From NCBI RefSeq assembly GCF_011682145.1, contig NZ_WHJH01000049.1, positions 1-52,792 on the forward strand: a DNA stretch of 52,792 nt, read 5' to 3'. Made by a program: the position numbers and the translations under genes. Position 1 is the first letter of the stretch. Every line of letters begins with the position of its first letter. The notes beneath the pieces were generated by a model that made no database searches, was not told where the DNA came from, and saw nothing but the letters and a program-made list of their open reading frames with translations. This document shows positions 30,212 through 37,851 of the stretch, one piece after another. The stretch comes from Massilia mucilaginosa. GTDB taxonomy: Bacteria; Pseudomonadota; Gammaproteobacteria; Burkholderiales; Burkholderiaceae_D.

Positions 30212-30928
30212 TCAATTCACGCATGCGAGGAAGGCCTGTTCCAGCGTCGCCGCGCCGTAGGCGTCGCGGCAGGCCGCCGGGGTGCCGGTGAAGCGCAGCT
30301 GGCCATCGTGCAGGATGGCCATGCGGTCGCACAGTTCCTCGATGTCGGCCAGCGCGTGCGAGCTGAAAAAGACGGTGGCGCCCTGGGAACGGGCGTGTTG
30401 CAGGCGTTCCTTGAGGCGGGCGCGCGCTTTGGGGTCGAGCCCGCTCATGGGTTCGTCGAGCACGTAGGCTTGTTTGTTGGACAGGAAGCAGGCGGCCAGG
30501 CCGAGCTTCTGGGTCATGCCTTTGGATTGCTTGCGTGCGGGCATGGACAGGGCCGCGTGGTCGAGCTCGAGTGCGTCGAGCATGGCGTGCGCTTCGCTGG
30601 CGTCGTAGCGCTTGCCGTGCAGTCTGGCCATGTATTTGAGGAATTCGGCGCCGCTGAGGTAGTAGGGCGGCACGAAGCGTTCGGGCAAAAAGGCCAGCGG
30701 ACTGCGCGCGGCGGGTTCGCGGTGGCCGCGGCCGAAGATCTCGATGCTGCCGCTGTCGATGCGCACAAAATCGAACAGGCATTTGAGCAGGCTGGTTTTG
30801 CCGGCGCCGTTGACGCCGACCAGGCCCACGCACTCGCCGGGTGCGATGTCGAGGTCGATGCCTTCCAGCACCGGCGTGCCGGCGTAGCGTTTGACTAACT
30901 GGCGGAAGCGCAGCGCGGGTGTGCTCAT
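30212..30928 (-). CDS. ABC transporter ATP-binding protein, first gene of the minus-strand operon
   Basis: A 238-residue ABC ATPase. The ATG at 30928 gives the standard start (STPALRFRQLVKRY). Walker A is GVNGAGKTSLL, the signature is degenerate (QSKGMTQKLGLAACFL rather than LSGGQ), Walker B is AYVLDEPMSGLD, and the switch His is in FFSSHALADIEEL. The QSKGM-x-QKL signature is characteristic of ATPases that work with ABC-2 permeases. Its natural partner is the permease at 19046-19783 in the same operon. It lies five bases before the ExeA-like start, so it is firmly part of the pilus-like operon. Confidence 0.9.
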   Translation of the reverse strand: MSTPALRFRQLVKRYAGTPVLEGIDLDIAPGECVGLVGVNGAGKTSLLKCLFDFVRIDSGSIEIFGRGHREPAARSPLAFLPERFVPPYYLSGAEFLKYMARLHGKRYDASEAHAMLDALELDHAALSMPARKQSKGMTQKLGLAACFLSNKQAYVLDEPMSGLDPKARARLKERLQHARSQGATVFFSSHALADIEELCDRMAILHDGQLRFTGTPAACRDAYGAATLEQAFLACVN

Positions 30929-31223
30929 GTTGGCAATATTGGCGAGTCTGGCAAGGTTGAGCAGGGAACGAGGCTCCGACTGTAGCCTATTCAGTATCGC
31001 TTGCACAATGGTTGCACGTTAGTACGACACAAAATCATTCTGAATGTAAAAAACTAGTGTTTCTGGAATAGAATAGTTCGACGGTCTCCGGTGCGCGGAT
31101 GGAAAACATCGCATACTTTAAATCCGTCGTCCCCGCCTTCGCGGGGACGACGGTTCGGAGTGCGGTGGCACAAGGTTGCAGCAGCCGTCTTAACCTCTCG
31201 ACAAGCATTCAACAAGGGTCTTC
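30929..31223. promoter_or_regulatory. Divergent intergenic region between the two pilus operons
   Basis: The 295 bases between the minus-strand ABC ATPase and the plus-strand mshE must carry promoters for both operons. The part at 31020-31080 is AT-rich against its surroundings and contains TAGAAT (31069-31074), a possible -10 for the plus strand with no good -35. A strong GC hairpin sits at 31124-31153. I could not assign a transcription start. A sigma-54-like string at 31166-31180 has a one-base spacing error. Confidence 0.55.
31124..31153. repeat. Perfect 13-bp GC-rich inverted repeat upstream of mshE
   Basis: Arms CCGTCGTCCCCGC (31124-31136) and GCGGGGACGACGG (31141-31153) are exact complements around a CTTC loop. 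It belongs to the GTCCCCGC-loop-GCGGGGAC type of REP-like hairpins that are widespread in high-GC proteobacteria. It lies 70 bases before the mshE start, probably inside the 5' leader, where it could affect mRNA stability or insulate the two divergent promoters. Confidence 0.8.
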
Positions 31224-32927
31224 ATGGCACGGCCAGAAAAAGTCCGCCTCGGCGAAATCCTCGTCCAGCAAAAGCTGTTATCCGAAGATCAACTGGGTGC
31301 GGCGTTGCAAGACCAAAAGCGCACCGGCCGCAAGCTCGGCCGCGTCTTTATCGAAAACGGTTTTGTCACCGAGGAACAGATCTCGGGCGCGCTCGCCAAG
31401 CAGCTCGACATTCCCTACATTAACCTCAAGTTTTACAACACCAACCCGGACATCGTCCGTCAGTTGCCGGAAACGCAGGCACGGCGCTTCCGCGCCATCG
31501 CGCTCGAAGACCGCCGTGGCGCGCTGCTGATCGGCATGTCCGATCCGACCGACCTGTTCGCCTACGACGAGATCGCGCGCCTGGTCAAACGCAATATCGA
31601 ACTGGCCGTGGTCAACGAGACCGAAGTGCTGGCCGCGATCGACCGCATCTACCGCCGCACCGACGAGATCACCGACTTCGCGCGCGAGCTGGAACAGGAT
31701 CTGGGCGACACCTTCGTCGACTTCGGCACCCTGGCCGCCAATCCGGGTCTGGAAGAAGCGCCCATCGTCAAGCTGCTGCAATCGGTGTTCGACGACGCCA
31801 CCCAGGTGCGCGCCTCCGACATCCACATCGAACCGCAGGAAACGCGGCTGCAGATCCGTTTCCGCATCGACGGCGTGCTGCACCTGCAAACCGAGGCCGA
31901 TATCAAAATCGCCACGCCGCTGGCGCTGCGCCTGAAACTGATGTCCGACCTCGACATTTCCGAAAAACGCCTGCCGCAGGATGGGCGCTTTGCCGTCAAG
32001 GTCAAGCAGCAGCGCATCGACGTGCGGATTTCGACCATGCCGACCCAGTACGGCGAATCGGTGGTCATGCGCTTGCTGAACCAGGGCGGCACCACCCTGC
32101 GCCTGGACGCGATCGGCATGCCGGCGCGCCTGGTGGAAAAATTCCGCGCCATCGTGCAGCGCCCCAACGGCCTGGTGCTGGTCACCGGCCCCACGGGTAG
32201 CGGCAAGACCACCACCCTGTACAGCGCGCTGTCGGAACTCAATTCGGTCGAGAAGAAACTGATCACGGTCGAAGATCCGGTCGAATACCGCCTGCCCGGG
32301 ATTAACCAGGTGCAGGTCAACGACAAGATCGAACTCACGTTCGCGCGCGTGCTGCGCTCCGCGCTGCGCCAGGACCCGGACATCGTCCTGGTGGGCGAGA
32401 TGCGCGACCAGGAAACCGCCCAGATCGGCCTGCGCGCCGCCATGACGGGTCACCTGGTGCTCTCGACCTTGCACACGAATGACGCCGCCAGCACCCCGCT
32501 GCGCCTGATGGACATGGGCGTGCCGCGCTACATGGTGGGCAGCTCGCTGCAAGCGGTGCTGGCGCAGCGCCTGGTGCGGGTCATCTGCGAAAGCTGCAGC
32601 ACCAGTTACCAGACCACGGCGACGGAACGCGAATGGCTGCGCGCCGAACTGCGCGACCTGGCCGAGACCACCCAGTTCTTCCACGGCAAGGGATGCTCGC
32701 ATTGCAACGGCATGGGCTACCGCGGCCGCACCGGCGTGTACGAGCTGCTGGAGATGACGTCGGCCGTGGTCGATGCCGCCAACCACCCGGACCCGGCCCA
32801 CTTCCTCAAGGCCGCGCACGCCGAGATGCAGGGCGAAACCCTGCGCCGCCACGCCGTGCAGCTGGCCGTGCAGGGCCGCACCACGGTGTCCGAAGCGATG
32901 CGCATCAGTAACCAGATCGAGGATTAA
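31224..32927 (+). CDS. mshE: MSHA pilus extension ATPase MshE
   Basis: A 567-residue PilB/GspE-type ATPase. The N-terminal MshEN domain is well kept: RLGEILVQQKLLSEDQLGAA (8-27) with Gln31, then KLGRVFIENGFVTEE (37-51) with Gln60, matching the repeat that binds c-di-GMP in Vibrio MshE. The motor has Walker A GPTGSGKTTT, Asp box TVEDPVEYRL, Walker B DIVLVGEMRDQETAQ, His box MTGHLVLSTLHT and zinc cysteines CESC/CSHC. It would power pilus extension when c-di-GMP is high; the REC-GGDEF protein at 8599-9519 is one possible source. First gene of the plus-strand operon; GTG of mshG follows after three bases. Confidence 0.95.
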   Translation: MARPEKVRLGEILVQQKLLSEDQLGAALQDQKRTGRKLGRVFIENGFVTEEQISGALAKQLDIPYINLKFYNTNPDIVRQLPETQARRFRAIALEDRRGALLIGMSDPTDLFAYDEIARLVKRNIELAVVNETEVLAAIDRIYRRTDEITDFARELEQDLGDTFVDFGTLAANPGLEEAPIVKLLQSVFDDATQVRASDIHIEPQETRLQIRFRIDGVLHLQTEADIKIATPLALRLKLMSDLDISEKRLPQDGRFAVKVKQQRIDVRISTMPTQYGESVVMRLLNQGGTTLRLDAIGMPARLVEKFRAIVQRPNGLVLVTGPTGSGKTTTLYSALSELNSVEKKLITVEDPVEYRLPGINQVQVNDKIELTFARVLRSALRQDPDIVLVGEMRDQETAQIGLRAAMTGHLVLSTLHTNDAASTPLRLMDMGVPRYMVGSSLQAVLAQRLVRVICESCSTSYQTTATEREWLRAELRDLAETTQFFHGKGCSHCNGMGYRGRTGVYELLEMTSAVVDAANHPDPAHFLKAAHAEMQGETLRRHAVQLAVQGRTTVSEAMRISNQIED

Positions 32928-32930
32928 ACC

Positions 32931-34163
32931 GTGCCGTTTTTCGCCTACAAGGGACGCAATGCCAAAGGCGAGCTGATGCAAGGCGTGCTGGAAGGCGCCG
33001 ACAGCGGGGCCGTGGCCGACCAGTTGTTCGGCAACGGCGTCACCCCGCTCGACATCACCCAGACCAGCCGCGCGGTCACCACCGGCAGCGAGGAAGGCTT
33101 CTTCGCGCGCCTGTTCGAGAAAAAAGTCACGTCGATGGATGTGCAGTTGTTCAGTCGTCAACTCTACACCCTGCTCAAGTCGGGCGTGCCGATCATGCGC
33201 GGGCTGGCCGGGTTGCAGGAATCGGCCATCAGCAAGTCGTTCGGCAAGGTCATCAAGGACTTGCGCGAGTCGCTCGATTCCGGGCGCGAACTGTCGGCCG
33301 CCATGCGCCGCCATCCGACCGTGTTCTCGAATTTTTACCTGTCGATGGTGCGCGTGGGCGAGATGACCGGGCGCCTGGAAGACGTGTTCCTGCGCCTGTT
33401 CGACCACCTCGAATTCGACCGCGACATGCGCGAACGGGTGAAAACCGCCACGCGCTACCCTACTTTTGTCATGATCGCGATGCTGCTGGCGATGATCGTA
33501 GTGAACATTTTCGTCATTCCCCAGTTCGTCAAGGTGTTCGAAAGCTTCAATTCGCAACTGCCGCTGATGACCCGCATCCTGATCGGCAGCTCGAACTTCA
33601 TGGTGCGCTTCTGGCCGGCGTTGCTGGTGGGCTCGCTGATCGCGTTTTTCGGCTGGCGCGCGTATATCAACTCGGTCGACGGGCGCATGTGGTGGGACCG
33701 GGTGCGTCTGCGCCTCCCGATTGCCGGCAAAATCATCCTGAAAGGCACCATGGCGCGCTTTGCGCGCAGTTTCGCGCTGTCGATGAAGAGCGGGGTGCCG
33801 ATGGTGCAGGCGCTCACGGTGGTGTCGCAAACGGTCGATAACGCCTACCTGGCCTCGCGCGTGGAAGCCATGCGCGACGGCGTCGAACGCGGCGAGAGCA
33901 TCCTGCGCACCGGCGTTGCCGCCGGGGTGTTTACGCCGATCGTGCTGCAGATGATCGCGGTGGGCGAAGAAACCGGCTCGCTGGACGACCTGATGGATGA
34001 AATCGGGCAGATGTACGAGCGCGAAGTGGACTACGAACTGAAGACCCTGTCGGCCCAGATCGAGCCGATCATGATCGTGTTCCTGGGGGCGATGGTGCTG
34101 GTGCTGGCGCTCGGCATCTTCCTGCCGATCTGGGACCTGGGCAAAGCCGCATTGCATAAATGA
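32931..34163 (+). CDS. mshG: MSHA platform protein MshG (PilC/GspF family)
   Basis: A 410-residue inner-membrane platform protein from a GTG start, three bases after mshE. PFFAYKGRNAKGELMQGVL is the family N-terminus. Two GspF domains are seen, the first with FSRQLYTLLKSGVPIMRGL and RVGEMTGRLEDVF, the second with FARSFALSMKSGVPMVQAL and IAVGEETGSLDDLMDEI; TM segments lie near 168-190, 220-240 and 375-400. It is the membrane partner of MshE. Its stop overlaps the next start (ATGA). Confidence 0.95.
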   Translation: MPFFAYKGRNAKGELMQGVLEGADSGAVADQLFGNGVTPLDITQTSRAVTTGSEEGFFARLFEKKVTSMDVQLFSRQLYTLLKSGVPIMRGLAGLQESAISKSFGKVIKDLRESLDSGRELSAAMRRHPTVFSNFYLSMVRVGEMTGRLEDVFLRLFDHLEFDRDMRERVKTATRYPTFVMIAMLLAMIVVNIFVIPQFVKVFESFNSQLPLMTRILIGSSNFMVRFWPALLVGSLIAFFGWRAYINSVDGRMWWDRVRLRLPIAGKIILKGTMARFARSFALSMKSGVPMVQALTVVSQTVDNAYLASRVEAMRDGVERGESILRTGVAAGVFTPIVLQMIAVGEETGSLDDLMDEIGQMYEREVDYELKTLSAQIEPIMIVFLGAMVLVLALGIFLPIWDLGKAALHK

Positions 34164-34681
34164 GACAGATTGCCACCCCATCAATGTTGTCGAATCCGCG
34201 CGGCTTTTCGCTGCTGGAACTGGCGGTATGCACGGTGGTGGTGGCGCTACTGACTGGTGTGCTTTTACAACGCTTGCTGGACTACCGCGAACGGGCCGAA
34301 CTGGCCGCTGTGGAGCAGCTCGCCGGCGTGCTGCGCACCGCGCTGGTATTGAAGGTCGGCCAGTTGCAGGCCCGTGGAAAAGAGGCGGAAATCGCCTTGC
34401 TCGCAGGGCGAAATCCGATCGAACTGCTGGCCGAAAAACCGCGCAATTATGCCGGCGAATACTTCACGCCCGCGCCCGGACAGGTGGCACCGGGCAACTG
34501 GTATTTCGACCTCAGGACGAAATCTCTGGTGTACTTGATAAGAAAGGAAAAGAAATTTCCACAAGGCACCACGAAGCGCATTAGTTTCAAGGTAGAATTA
34601 TCTCGCTTGCCCACAATCCCCGCCAAGCAGAGTGGTACGCCAGATGCACGGACCGTTGCCCTTACTCAAGTTAATAGTTAA
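34160..34681 (+). CDS. Prepilin-like protein at the MshF/MshB position
   Basis: A 173-residue protein with a 15-residue leader (ending NPRG) followed by FSLLELAVCTVVVALLTGVLL, a class III prepilin signal with Glu at +5. The rest is helical, then basic and Ser/Thr-rich (LIRKEKKFPQGTTKRISF). It overlaps mshG by four bases and precedes the major pilin gene, where mshF and mshB stand in Vibrio. The sequence is not close enough to either for me to choose. It is probably a minor pilin that helps start the fibre. Confidence 0.78.
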   Translation: MRQIATPSMLSNPRGFSLLELAVCTVVVALLTGVLLQRLLDYRERAELAAVEQLAGVLRTALVLKVGQLQARGKEAEIALLAGRNPIELLAEKPRNYAGEYFTPAPGQVAPGNWYFDLRTKSLVYLIRKEKKFPQGTTKRISFKVELSRLPTIPAKQSGTPDARTVALTQVNS

Positions 34682-34761
34682 ACCGCCGTTAAAGAATACG
34701 GTACTCGTGTTTCTGTTACGCACCTCATTGTTCACTGCTTAAAACGAATTTGGAGATCCAT

Positions 34762-35289
34762 ATGAAAATGCAATCCTTCGGTAAGTTCCGTCACGCCACC
34801 CAAGCCGGCTTCACCCTGATCGAACTGATCGTCGTTATCGTCATCCTCGGCATCCTGGCGGCGACCGCCTTGCCGAAATTTGCCGACCTGGGCGGCGACG
34901 CCCGCGGCGCCACCATGAAGGCGGCCAAGGGTTCGCTGGAGGCGGTGTCGGCCATGGTGCACGGCAAGTACCTGGTGACCCCGACCGCGACCGCGGTCTC
35001 GCTGGAAGGCACCTCGGTGACCCTGGCCAACGGTTATCCAGCCGGCAACGCCAACCTGCTCGAAGCGGCCGGCCTGAAAGCCAGCGATTACCTCTTGATC
35101 ACGGCCGCCGGCGGCAGCGCCACCGCGCCGACCACGCTCGCCGGTGAAGTCGCCGTGGTACCGCTGAGCGTGTCGGGCACCGCCAAGGCGGTCAAGTGCT
35201 ACGCGCTGTACAAACCGGCTGTCGCGCCAACCGGCACGGCGACCGACCCGACCCCACCGGTCATCAGCGTCGACGTGACGACCTGCTAA
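34762..35289 (+). CDS. mshA: Major MSHA-type pilin MshA
   Basis: A 175-residue prepilin. The ATG at 34762 follows TTGGAGATCC. A 16-residue leader (ending ATQAG) precedes FTLIELIVVIVILGILAATA, with Phe +1 and Glu +5, then LPKFADLGGDARGATMKAAKG, which is highly typical of MshA/PilA major pilins. Two cysteines in the C-terminal part (KCYALYK and the final residue) probably close the D-loop. The 80-base gap upstream, the largest within the first half of this operon, may hold an extra promoter for high pilin expression, but I see no clear one. It should be the main fibre subunit. Confidence 0.92.
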   Translation: MKMQSFGKFRHATQAGFTLIELIVVIVILGILAATALPKFADLGGDARGATMKAAKGSLEAVSAMVHGKYLVTPTATAVSLEGTSVTLANGYPAGNANLLEAAGLKASDYLLITAAGGSATAPTTLAGEVAVVPLSVSGTAKAVKCYALYKPAVAPTGTATDPTPPVISVDVTTC

Positions 35290-35386
35290 GCAGCCGCCGA
35301 GCGTGACTGACCGACTGGCGCATCGCAGCATGGGTAGCGCGGCCACGGCCGCCACCCATCGCGCCAGTCTGGCCTGGAATATCCCC

Positions 35387-35929
35387 ATGAGCGGCAAAGT
35401 CCGACCCCGGCGCAGCGGTCAGCACGGTTTCACGCTGGTCGAGCTGATCACCGTGATGGTGATCGTCGGCATTCTCGGCGCCGCCGCGGCGGCCCGCTGG
35501 TTCGACCGCGGCGTGTACGACGCCGCCGCCTTCACCGAGCAGGCACGCGCCCTGATCCGCTATGGCCAGAAAGTGGCCGTGGCCCAGAACCGTCGCGTGT
35601 TCGTGCGCCTCGACGGCGCCAGCGTGGCGCTGTGCTTCACCGAGACCGGCGCCTGTCCGGCCGACGAGCGCGTGCTGGCCGCTTCCGGCAGCAACAGCGG
35701 CGAAAAGACCACCCTCAACCGATGCGAGCAGTCCGGCAACTGGGCCTGCGAAGGCGCGCCCAGCGGCGTGAGCTACGTCACCAGTCCCGCCACCGCCATG
35801 TTTTCCTTCGATGCCCTGGGCCGTCCCGGCGTGGGCGCGGCCGGCTTGCCGAAAATGACCATGAGCGTCAAGGCCGGCGCCAACAGCGCCACCGTGGTGG
35901 TCGAAGCCGAGACCGGCTATGTACACTGA
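35387..35929 (+). CDS. mshC: Minor prepilin MshC
   Basis: A 180-residue prepilin with GspH-like features. The ATG at 35387, with GGAAT upstream, gives a 14-residue leader (MSGKVRPRRSGQHG) before FTLVELITVMVIVGILGAAA (Glu at +5); a GTG at 35303 would give an implausible 42-residue leader. Typical elements are RWFDRGVYDAAAFTEQARAL and ALIRYGQKVAVAQNRRVFV, the helix and first strands of a minor pilin. Four Cys lie in the central part (LCFTETGAC; CEQSGNWAC). The order after mshA and before mshD matches the Vibrio locus. It overlaps mshD by 11 bases. Confidence 0.87.
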   Translation: MSGKVRPRRSGQHGFTLVELITVMVIVGILGAAAAARWFDRGVYDAAAFTEQARALIRYGQKVAVAQNRRVFVRLDGASVALCFTETGACPADERVLAASGSNSGEKTTLNRCEQSGNWACEGAPSGVSYVTSPATAMFSFDALGRPGVGAAGLPKMTMSVKAGANSATVVVEAETGYVH

Positions 35930-36533
35930 ATCGCCGCGCCTGCACCGTCCCACGCTGGCGCGCCAGCGTGGCATCAGCTTTGTCGAACTGATCATCTTCA
36001 TGGTGATCATCGGGGTCGGCCTGGCCGGCATTCTCAACGCCATGAACCTGACCACCCGCACCAGCGCCGATCCGCTGGTGCGCAAGCAGGCGCTGATGCT
36101 GGCCGAAGGCCTGATGGAAGAAGTCCAGCTGGCCCGCTTCACCTTTTGCGACGCCACCGACGCCAGGGTCGAGGAGGCCAAGGCGGCGGCCATCGGCGTC
36201 GACAACTGCGCCAGCCTGGTCGAGAACGCCGGCAACGAGGCCGGCGGCACGCGTCCCTTCGACAACGTCAACGATTATGTGGCCGCCTACGGCACGCCGA
36301 CCCAGGCGTTTCTGAACGCGGGCAAGCTGAGCGACGCCGCCGGCCAGGAAATTGCCCTGCCGGGCTACACGGTCATGCTGAGCGTCAGCCCCACCGGCGG
36401 CCTCGGCCCGGCGGGCCGGCAAGTGCCGCAGACGGAGGCGCTGGCGATCCGCATCGCCGTCTTCTTCAACAACGTGGAAACCGTGGTGCTGGAAGGCTAC
36501 CGCGTGCGCTACGCACCGAATTCGCCGCCATGA
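35919..36533 (+). CDS. mshD: Minor prepilin MshD
   Basis: A 204-residue prepilin with a long basic leader ending in ARQRG, then ISFVELIIFMVIIGVGLAGIL: Ile at +1 and Glu at +5. GspI/MshD-like features are the SADPLVRKQALMLAEGLMEEV segment and a C-terminal VVLEGYRVRYAP. It sits between mshC and mshO with overlaps on both sides (11 and 4 bases), so the minor pilins are translationally coupled. By analogy to GspHIJK it takes part in the tip complex that primes fibre assembly. Confidence 0.87.
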   Translation: MYTESPRLHRPTLARQRGISFVELIIFMVIIGVGLAGILNAMNLTTRTSADPLVRKQALMLAEGLMEEVQLARFTFCDATDARVEEAKAAAIGVDNCASLVENAGNEAGGTRPFDNVNDYVAAYGTPTQAFLNAGKLSDAAGQEIALPGYTVMLSVSPTGGLGPAGRQVPQTEALAIRIAVFFNNVETVVLEGYRVRYAPNSPP

Positions 36534-37378
36534 TGACGCGCGCCCGCCGCCAGCACGGCTTTACCCTGGTCGAAGCGATCGTGGTGATCGTCATCACCGG
36601 CATCCTGGGCGCCATCGTCGCCACCTTCCTGCGCCTGCCGGTGCAAAACTATGTCGACAGCGCCGGCCGCGCCGAGCTGGCCGACGCCGCCGATACCGCC
36701 GTGCGGCGCATGGTGCGCGACATCCGCCTGGCCTTGCCGAACACGGTACGGGTGTCGGGCAATGCGATCGAATTCGTGCCCACCAAGACCGGCGGGCGCT
36801 ACCTGGCGGCCGAAGATGCCCTGGTCCCGGCCAACAATCCGGCGGGCGACCACCTGAACTTCGTCGACCCGGCCGACCTCACGTTCCGCGTGCTCGGGCC
36901 GCTGCAGGATGGCCCCCAGCGCATCGCCGCCGGCGACATGGTGGTGGTCAACAACCTGATGATCAGCGGCGAGGCCTCGAATGTCTACGCCGCCGTGCCC
37001 ACCAACCGCGCCGAGGTGGCGGGAGTGGACGCCGCCAGCAAGGTGATCACGCTCAAGGCCAATCCGTTCGCCACCCAGAACCCGCCGCTGGCCCATCCGA
37101 TGCACCGCTTCCAGGTCACCGGCCAGCCGGTCACTTACAGCTGCGCCAACGGCGTGCTCTCGCGCCATGCCAACTACGGTTTCAATGCGGCCCAGAACAG
37201 CTTCCCGAGCGCCTCGCCATCGATCCTGGCGACCAATGTCGAGGCCTGCGAATTCAGTTACAACCTGATCGGCACGCGCGCGGCGCTGGTGCGGCTGACC
37301 CTGACCCTGCGCCGGCCGGACGGGCGCGATGGCGCGATCCGCATGACGCAGCAAGTCCACGTGGACAATAATCCATGA
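36530..37378 (+). CDS. mshO: Minor prepilin MshO
   Basis: A 282-residue prepilin, the GspJ-like member. Leader MMTRARRQHG, then FTLVEAIVVIVITGILGAIV (Glu at +5), followed by ELADAADTAVRRMVRDIRLALPNTV, the characteristic region after the helix in MshO/GspJ proteins. Its larger head domain (about 250 residues) with VNNLMISGEASNVY and two Cys fits the family. ATGA overlaps link it to mshD and mshP. Probable role: minor tip subunit of the MSHA pilus. Confidence 0.88.
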   Translation: MMTRARRQHGFTLVEAIVVIVITGILGAIVATFLRLPVQNYVDSAGRAELADAADTAVRRMVRDIRLALPNTVRVSGNAIEFVPTKTGGRYLAAEDALVPANNPAGDHLNFVDPADLTFRVLGPLQDGPQRIAAGDMVVVNNLMISGEASNVYAAVPTNRAEVAGVDAASKVITLKANPFATQNPPLAHPMHRFQVTGQPVTYSCANGVLSRHANYGFNAAQNSFPSASPSILATNVEACEFSYNLIGTRAALVRLTLTLRRPDGRDGAIRMTQQVHVDNNP

Positions 37379-37851
37379 TCGCGCGCCCGACCCTGCGCCA
37401 TATGCGCGGCGTCAGCCTGGTCACCGCCATCTTCCTGCTGGTGGTGCTGTCCGGCCTGGCGGTGGCGATGGTGACCCTGTCGACCACCGCGCAGACCAGT
37501 TCCATGCTGGACGTGCAGGGCACGCGCGCCTACCTGGCCGCGCGCGCCGGCACCGAGTGGGGCGTGTACCAGGTCACGCGCGCCAAGGGCGCCTGCACCA
37601 CGGCGGCCTCGGGCGTGGCCAGCAGCAGCAGCTTCGCGCTGCCGGGCGACGGCGGCCTGGCGCGCATGACGGTGACGGTGGTGTGCCTGCGCACTGTCGA
37701 CAGCGTTACCCAGCAGGCCCGCTATACGCTGCGCAGCACCGCGTGCAACAGTCCGGGCAGCAACGGCGGCTGCCCCAATCCGTCCAACAGTATCGACTAC
37801 GTGCAGCGCGTGGTGCACGTCGAATTCAGCGCTTCACCGGAGGAGCCATGA
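37375..37851 (+). CDS. mshP: Minor pilin-like MshP, lacking Glu5 (GspK/PilX-like)
   Basis: A 158-residue protein. The leader MIARPTLRHMRG precedes VSLVTAIFLLVVLSGLAVAM: Thr stands at +5 in place of Glu, as in GspK/PilX-type tip pilins, which cap the fibre and need no salt bridge to a pilin above. The rest has TRAYLAARAGTEWGVYQV, a standard MshP/PilX segment, and Cys residues near the C-terminus. It overlaps mshQ by four bases. The missing Glu is a family trait rather than damage. Confidence 0.88.
   Translation: MIARPTLRHMRGVSLVTAIFLLVVLSGLAVAMVTLSTTAQTSSMLDVQGTRAYLAARAGTEWGVYQVTRAKGACTTAASGVASSSSFALPGDGGLARMTVTVVCLRTVDSVTQQARYTLRSTACNSPGSNGGCPNPSNSIDYVQRVVHVEFSASPEEP

Noticed and set aside
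31166-31180. Sigma-54 promoter-like string TGGCACAAGGTTGCA before mshE
   Set aside because: The spacing between the GG and GC elements is one base shorter than the strict consensus, which normally abolishes function, and no activator site was found.
31278-34184. Minus-strand open frame of 968 codons opposite mshE and mshG
   Set aside because: It is antisense to two clearly conserved genes and made of low-complexity His/Gln/Arg/Ala sequence.
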